From positions 1 to 24,976 of the IMG/VR virus record IMGVR_UViG_3300021071_000003: a DNA stretch of 24,976 nt; one strand, given 5' to 3'. Of the stretch, positions 21,007 through 24,976 are shown piece by piece. The position numbers were made by a program, and so were the translations under genes. The notes below the pieces were generated by a model. That model was not told the DNA's origin, searched no databases, and saw only the letters and a list, made by a program, of their open reading frames with translations. This DNA comes from a virus. Numbering within the stretch: position 1 is the stretch's first letter; each line of letters begins with the position of its first letter.

Positions 21007-23475
21007 ATGAGGCTTTTCCTCGACCTCGATACCAGATCCTTCATCGAATCCGCACAGTTCCAGCGGACAGTTTCCTCGCTCGTGCTCAAGCGTCGCGACC
21101 ACCTGCCCGTGGACGTGCAGTTTCTTCGCAGCGGGGTGGTAGTTGGGCTCTCAGAGGGAGCCACAGGGAAACTCGGGCTCAAAGCCGACAAGGATTTCAA
21201 CGGATCGTTTGCCGCCTCCGACCTCGAATGGACAAAATCCGGCACGGGAGACGCCACGACCTACCGGTTCGACCTCAACCTGAACACAGTTCAGATCAAC
21301 GCCCTTTTCGCAGGCGTTCCCACTCCGGCCTCCGTCACCCTCATGCTCGAAATCGAATGGGCCGAGTCGGACCTGCGCACCAGTTCCAATACGCTCGCGG
21401 TTACGCTGGAAAACGACATCGTCCGCGGCGATGAGGGCGTAGCCGAGGAGGGCGGGCCGGTTTATCCGCTCCCCGGCGCAATCGAACTCATCGTCCGGAA
21501 AGGCCAAAACAGCGGCTACGCAGGCTTGGATGATTCTGGAAAAGTGCCGGTCGCACAGTTGCCGCAGACAGGGCCGGTGCTGCGTGAAACACAAAATCGA
21601 TTTGCTGCGAACCACTCGGGATGGAAGGTCGGTGACATCATCCGTCAACTGGGAGATTCCTCGCCGGCGTCGGTGACCATCGAGGTGACGAGCCCGGTGC
21701 CCGGCGGAGCACAGGAGGTTGTGGAAATCACCGCGAGCGACGTGCCGGAAGGCGCGACAGCAGGTTTTCAACTGTATTCGAATTTCGGAAGCAGCTCTTG
21801 GATGGACCAGAGCGGAGCGCTCTCGGCGGCGGATTACGCCACTGCGATCAAAAATTTCCTTGATGGCGATTGTTCCTGGCTCGGCAGCGCCACCATTAGC
21901 GGGGCGGTTGTTACCTTCACTTTCAATTCCTTTGGAAGCGCATCCCCATCGGTGGCTGGCGACTATGCGGGGCTCAGCGTCGTCACGCTCGGCGTATATC
22001 AAATGCCTTTTACCTTCGCCGGGAACTTCTACGACCAGGGCGGCAACTACTATTCCGCGTATGCGGAGGTTTACGGTCCGATGCCTACCGAGGGGTTCGC
22101 CCAGGAAATTGCCAATGCCCTCACGAACAACATCCCGTTCCTGAATGTCGCGGTGAATGGCACGGCTGTTTCTGCCACCTACAGTTTTTCGGGCCAACTC
22201 CCATCCCAGCCATATTTCTACGATCCAAGCGGGAACGGTCAGCTCTGGCAGGCATCATTCGCCGATGGAATTTCAGGCGTGCCGCCGGGCACCTTCCTTG
22301 TCAGCGACATCTCTGCTCTGGGCAACGCCGGTGGATACAAGGGGATCGGCGACACCGTGGATTTCCTCTCGGGATACGGTGCGCCATCCAACAGTGTCGG
22401 CTCCCTTGGCAACGGCTACGTCAATCTGAACAACGGCGACTTCTACCACCGCTCCGACAGCGGCTGGTTCTTTGTCCTCAATATCAAGGGACCGCAGGGC
22501 TCGCAGGGTGCCACGGGTGCCACCGGCCCTGCGGGAGCTGCGGGAGCCGCTGGTGCTTCAAGCGCCAAGCTTCCTCGCCTGGGGATGCACAGGGCTTTTC
22601 ATCTGCCCCCTCAAAGTCTCGCACTCTCATTCACTCCGATCAGAGGCTGTTTCGATGGTTCCTACCTCTGGGTGACATCCGGCACGAGCCTGGCGAAGAT
22701 CGACGTTCGCTCGTCAGTTCCATCTGTGGTTGGGACGTATGCCGTAGCGGCGGGAACCAGTTGCCAAGATGTCTGCTTCGACGGGACCAATATCTGGATG
22801 ACGAATGGGAGCACCACCATTTTCAAGATCAACGGCAGCACGGGGGCGAGTATCGGTTCCTACACCGTTGGTGGGGCGACGGGCGGACTGTGCTTCGATG
22901 GGGCGAATCTCTGGGTTAGCCATTATGGCGCGTCGCCGCTGAGCCTGTCTAAAATCAACATCGCCACGGGTGCTGTTTTGGCGACATACAACGTGGCTGA
23001 CGCCAAGTATATTTCCAGGTTTGCGACGGATGGCACCGACTTGTTTGTTCCCTGCGACTGGACATCAGCAGCTCCAGGCATTTGCAGGGTGAGAATCAGC
23101 GACGGAGTGCGGGTGGCGACGTATTCGATGCCAAACAACTACAATCTCAGCGCGAACTTATTTGATGGCTCCTATTTGTGGCAGGCTGGTGGTGGTGGTT
23201 CAACAAACACGGTTTACAAGGTCAATCCAACCACCGGAGCATTCCTGGGAGAATTGCCCCAAAACTCGCTCACCTGGCCAAACGTCGTGGCTCTTACAGA
23301 TAACAGCCTGTTCCTCGCCAATAACAATACGGTCAAGAGATTCGACAAGATCACCCTGGCATTGCAGAACACCTATACGCTGGCTGGAAGCGTCTCCTGG
23401 CTGCTCTCCGATGGATTCTACATTTGGGCGGGGCAGCCCTCAGCCCTCGCAAAGATCGACACTGTCTTCCCGTAA
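21007..23475 (+). CDS. Tail fibre / receptor-binding protein with collagen-like stretch and beta-propeller repeats
   Basis: Protein of 822 aa from ATG 21007; an in-frame TTG upstream lies in the previous gene and was rejected. The N-terminal 165 residues are beta-rich (tail attachment), followed by GYAGLDDSGKVPVAQLP (about 172-188), a linker often found before fibre shafts. Beta-rich domains with FNSFG and YSFSG motifs fill about 220-470. A collagen-like run of eight Gly-X-Y triplets (GPQGSQGATGATGPA...) lies at 495-518. From about 547 to the end there are six to seven repeats with the pattern FDG..LW....KI...TG....Y, which fits a beta-propeller. The propeller probably binds the host receptor, and the collagen-like part trimerises the shaft. 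Confidence 0.85.
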   Translation: MRLFLDLDTRSFIESAQFQRTVSSLVLKRRDHLPVDVQFLRSGVVVGLSEGATGKLGLKADKDFNGSFAASDLEWTKSGTGDATTYRFDLNLNTVQINALFAGVPTPASVTLMLEIEWAESDLRTSSNTLAVTLENDIVRGDEGVAEEGGPVYPLPGAIELIVRKGQNSGYAGLDDSGKVPVAQLPQTGPVLRETQNRFAANHSGWKVGDIIRQLGDSSPASVTIEVTSPVPGGAQEVVEITASDVPEGATAGFQLYSNFGSSSWMDQSGALSAADYATAIKNFLDGDCSWLGSATISGAVVTFTFNSFGSASPSVAGDYAGLSVVTLGVYQMPFTFAGNFYDQGGNYYSAYAEVYGPMPTEGFAQEIANALTNNIPFLNVAVNGTAVSATYSFSGQLPSQPYFYDPSGNGQLWQASFADGISGVPPGTFLVSDISALGNAGGYKGIGDTVDFLSGYGAPSNSVGSLGNGYVNLNNGDFYHRSDSGWFFVLNIKGPQGSQGATGATGPAGAAGAAGASSAKLPRLGMHRAFHLPPQSLALSFTPIRGCFDGSYLWVTSGTSLAKIDVRSSVPSVVGTYAVAAGTSCQDVCFDGTNIWMTNGSTTIFKINGSTGASIGSYTVGGATGGLCFDGANLWVSHYGASPLSLSKINIATGAVLATYNVADAKYISRFATDGTDLFVPCDWTSAAPGICRVRISDGVRVATYSMPNNYNLSANLFDGSYLWQAGGGGSTNTVYKVNPTTGAFLGELPQNSLTWPNVVALTDNSLFLANNNTVKRFDKITLALQNTYTLAGSVSWLLSDGFYIWAGQPSALAKIDTVFP

Positions 23476-23480
23476 TCGCC

Positions 23481-24002
23481 ATGAAATTCTCCATCATCCC
23501 ATCACCAACCGGCACTCACGTCGCTAAGAACGGACGACGTGTGGACATTGTCACCGCCGAAAACGGCAAAGACTACGAATCCCAAGCGGCGTTTCTCACG
23601 GCCATGGGGATCCAGCCGCTCGCGCTTTTCGTTGCCAAGCAAACAGCCATCGCTGAACTCCAACAGGCGCACGAGAAATCTCTCCGCGACGGGATCACTC
23701 CAGACGGGGCCGCATTTGTCCTGCCGGCTGAAATCGAGTGGCAGAACAAATTCACGGGAATGGTGACGCTCCTGCAGACAGCGCTCCTGGCTGCCTCAAA
23801 CAAGGCGGCCCGGGACGCCATTCTTGCGGCACCGTCCGTCATTCCCGACAAAACGGGCGCGATCCACCCGATCACGAATCAGGAACTTCTGGCCCTGCTC
23901 AGCAGCTACGGCCAGAAAATCCAGACGAAGGAAGTCGTCCTCGCAACCAAACAAGCTGGGATCGCTGCGGCAACATCCGTGAGCGAACTGGCACCAAAAT
24001 AA
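23481..24002 (+). CDS. Fibre-associated protein of unknown function (173 aa)
   Basis: Start at ATG 23481, 5 nt after the fibre stop; the upstream open frame is shadow sequence. The N-terminus (SIIPSPTGTHVAKNGRRVDIVTAENG) is beta-like and the rest helical (LALFVAKQTAIAELQQAHEKSL; FTGMVTLLQTALLAASNKAARDAIL). Small helical proteins directly after a fibre gene are often fibre assembly chaperones or fibre-linked components, and this is the best guess. The stop overlaps the next ATG (TAATG). No family recognised. Confidence 0.65.
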   Translation: MKFSIIPSPTGTHVAKNGRRVDIVTAENGKDYESQAAFLTAMGIQPLALFVAKQTAIAELQQAHEKSLRDGITPDGAAFVLPAEIEWQNKFTGMVTLLQTALLAASNKAARDAILAAPSVIPDKTGAIHPITNQELLALLSSYGQKIQTKEVVLATKQAGIAAATSVSELAPK

Positions 24003-24280
24003 TGGACAACGACCCGCTCCACGACCTTTCTGATCGCTGCGAACTGTGCCGCGAATCCGTCCGCGACCGCCTTGCTGCCTTCGACCGCCGACTCCTCGCG
24101 CTCGAAATCGTTGTCCGCGGCGAGGACGGCCGCAACGGCATGAAGGCCCAGCTCACAGGGCTATGCGAACGCTTCGATGCCTTTGAGAAGAAAGCCATCC
24201 GATGGATCGCGGTCGGCACGAGTCTGCCTGGTGTCGTGGTCGGCGTGGTTGCCGTGCTGAAGTTCCTGGGGCGGTTGTAA
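24002..24280 (+). CDS. Small membrane protein with N-terminal helical domain, holin-accessory candidate (92 aa)
   Basis: 92-aa protein with a charged helical N-terminus containing CELC, a predicted coiled-coil (DRRLLALEIVVRGED; LTGLCERFDAFEKKAIRW) and one C-terminal hydrophobic span (about 69-90, VGTSLPGVVVGVVAVLKFL). Helix plus one membrane anchor resembles XhlA-type hemolysin or holin-accessory proteins. It lies next to other small membrane and spanin-like genes. Coupled to the preceding gene by TAATG. Lysis role by analogy only. Confidence 0.65.
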   Translation: MDNDPLHDLSDRCELCRESVRDRLAAFDRRLLALEIVVRGEDGRNGMKAQLTGLCERFDAFEKKAIRWIAVGTSLPGVVVGVVAVLKFLGRL

Positions 24281-24347
24281 GCCGCGCTGGGATTGCGTTT
24301 ATCAGCCGGTTTCCCCGCGTTTCCGGCGACGGATGTAGGGGAAGTGG

Positions 24348-24367
24348 TTGACACCCGCGCCGGTGGT
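24348..24367 (+). promoter_or_regulatory. Start-associated element, holin-like gene
   Basis: TTGACA begins 20 nt before ATG 24368. CACC (24352-24355) pairs with GGTG (24362-24365) over a 6-nt loop. The gap 24281-24347 upstream holds no gene. Confidence 0.6.
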
Positions 24368-24559
24368 ATGAACGCCATTAAAATCCTCACGCTCGTCGGC
24401 AAGGTTGCCGGGGTCATCGCCGGTCTCAACGTCATCCCGTTTGTCCCGCCGCAATACGGCATCTTCATCTTCGCCGGAGCCTCGATCCTCAAGGACGTGG
24501 TGAACCGGGTCGGAGATCTCGTGGACGACGGCAAGCAGAACGATTCGTTCAAGGCCTGA
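24368..24559 (+). CDS. Small hydrophobic protein, holin candidate (63 aa)
   Basis: Start at ATG 24368; an upstream in-frame start at 24293 lies in the non-coding gap and lacks the element. The 63-aa product has two hydrophobic spans (ILTLVGKVAGVIAGLNVIPFV and QYGIFIFAGASIL) separated by PPQ and ends in a charged tail (VDDGKQNDSFKA), the layout of a small two-span holin. Holins open the membrane to release endolysin or trigger lysis. It lies just before the spanin-like pair. Call by size, hydrophobicity and location. Confidence 0.65.
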   Translation: MNAIKILTLVGKVAGVIAGLNVIPFVPPQYGIFIFAGASILKDVVNRVGDLVDDGKQNDSFKA

Positions 24560-24564
24560 TCCCC

Positions 24565-24738
24565 ATGTGGACGGCCATCCTCGCCCTCCTGCAATCCGTC
24601 CCGGTCGTGGCCCGGATTGTGGAAAAGCTCACGCCAACCCGGCGCGAACGGCAGACCGACAAAATCCGCAACGACAAACAGCATGAACGCGAAAAGATCG
24701 ACGGTTGGATTGATCGGGGCGGCACTCCTCCTGTGTAG
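24565..24738 (+). CDS. Inner-membrane spanin-like small protein (57 aa)
   Basis: An ORF of 57 aa starting 5 nt after the holin-candidate stop. It has an N-terminal hydrophobic segment (MWTAILALLQSVPVVARIV) and a charged, likely helical remainder (RRERQTDKIRNDKQHEREKI). This matches an i-spanin in layout but is shorter than lambda Rz (153 aa). The next gene starts inside it in another frame, exactly as Rz1 starts inside Rz. Together they would join inner and outer membranes at lysis, implying a Gram-negative-type host. Being a real gene is suggested by this overlap and codon use. Confidence 0.58.
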   Translation: MWTAILALLQSVPVVARIVEKLTPTRRERQTDKIRNDKQHEREKIDGWIDRGGTPPV

Positions 24739-24931
24739 CCAAGGTTGTTGCGTAACAACTTCGAGCGTTCCTCCGCTCCCGGACGGTAATGTGCGTCGTC
24801 TCCTTCAATCCTACCCGCAGGAAGCCGAGAAAGCCCGTGTCGCCGCACCCGCTTTCACCCGCGACGCATTGAAGACGATCTCCGGGCTGGAGGAGCAGGT
24901 CTTGGTTCTCGGCGTGCTGCCGGAGCCGTGA
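24683..24931 (+). CDS. Outer-membrane lipoprotein spanin-like protein (82 aa)
   Basis: Start at ATG 24683, inside the i-spanin-like gene in another frame. A basic start (MNAKRST), a hydrophobic stretch (VGLIGAALLLC) and a cysteine region SQGCC form a probable lipoprotein signal, though the lipobox is not canonical. The mature part is Pro-rich at first (SSVPPLPDG) then helical. Short lipoprotein with proline region plus nested start is the o-spanin (Rz1) pattern. The last 16-bp palindrome (24744-24759) lies inside its signal region and encodes CCVTTS. Longer in-frame extension to 24617 is shadow sequence. Confidence 0.62.
   Translation: MNAKRSTVGLIGAALLLCSQGCCVTTSSVPPLPDGNVRRLLQSYPQEAEKARVAAPAFTRDALKTISGLEEQVLVLGVLPEP
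24744..24759. repeat. 16-bp palindrome, site 4
   Basis: GTTGTTGCGTAACAAC: arms perfect around GCGT. It lies in the spanin-like lipoprotein gene in a different reading phase (CVTT), so the DNA rather than the peptide is conserved. Confidence 0.7.
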
Positions 24932-24934
24932 CGC

Positions 24935-24976
24935 TCACTTCTTGATAAACAACATCGTCTCCTGCTTTACGGCGGC
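24935..24976 (-). CDS. End of a possible reverse-strand gene cut by the window edge
   Basis: From the right edge a reverse frame reads 13 residues ending ETMLFIKK before TGA (complement of 24935-24937). It begins only 4 nt after the end of the last forward gene. Too short to identify; it may be another reverse-strand cargo gene, or chance. Confidence 0.3.
   Translation of the reverse strand, partial: AAVKQETMLFIKK

Noticed and set aside
22489-22560. GC-rich short repeats in the fibre gene as a CRISPR-like or recombination repeat
   Set aside because: They encode in-frame Gly-X-Y triplets; the periodicity is explained by the collagen-like peptide.
7233-24353. The repeated TTGACA sequences as -35 promoter boxes of the genes just downstream
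   Set aside because: They lie 19-20 nt before start codons, so transcription would begin inside the genes, and no consistent -10 box follows. Only the 3362 copy has a usable -10.
1-24976. Search for integrase, attachment sites, tRNA genes, insertion sequences and CRISPR arrays
   Set aside because: Nothing supporting any of these was seen, so the prophage or free-phage state stays open.

Overview
The window is the structural half, plus part of the regulatory end, of a tailed double-stranded DNA phage or prophage. The order of late genes is that of a lambda-type siphovirus: small terminase, large terminase, gpW-like connector, portal, S49 protease with a nested scaffold, major capsid, head-tail joining protein, tail terminator, tail tube candidates, frameshifted tail chaperones, tape measure, tail tip, fibre and lysis genes. 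No tail sheath, integrase, tRNA or rRNA was seen, so the virion was probably non-contractile. Whether it is an integrated prophage cannot be decided here. The DNA is GC-rich and most late genes lack a Shine-Dalgarno sequence. The fibre and tail-tip proteins resemble those I associate with phages of Verrucomicrobiota/Planctomycetota, but that host guess is weak.

Layout. Positions 1-3340 hold mostly reverse-strand early or accessory genes: a DUF6011-like zinc protein, a small unknown, an orphan RarA/MgsA C-terminal-like protein, a glycosyltransferase with a DDD metal motif, and a ParB-like protein. One forward membrane protein (794-1126) lies among them. A divergent switch at 3338-3399 separates ParB from a small Cro/C1-like HTH gene. 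From 3857 to 24931 the late genes run forward. They are interrupted by four reverse-strand genes (3584-3796, 6246-6689, 8958-9260, 11683-12003) that look like cargo ('moron') genes. Lysis is split: a CHAP endolysin sits between the terminase and the gpW-like gene, while holin-like and spanin-like genes are at the right end.

Three layers of non-coding signal stand out. First, a start-associated element begins with TTGAC and ends at the start codon 19-20 nt later. It precedes ten forward starts and one reverse start, with one looser forward copy at 23 nt. In many copies the arms are inverted repeats whose sequence differs from copy to copy while complementarity is kept. It is too close to the start codon to be a -35 box for the same gene. 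It mostly marks genes that are not translationally coupled to an upstream gene, and one copy marks an in-frame internal start that should give the scaffold protein. Second, four copies of a 16-bp near-palindrome (GTYGTTRCGYAACRAC) are scattered through coding regions across the window and could be ParB-type or repressor sites. Third, the tail chaperone gene ends at a textbook -1 slippery site (CCCAAAC) with a hairpin downstream.

The ParB-like and glycosyltransferase genes next to each other suggest a possible DNA base decoration module. All family assignments are from reading the translations; no database search was possible.
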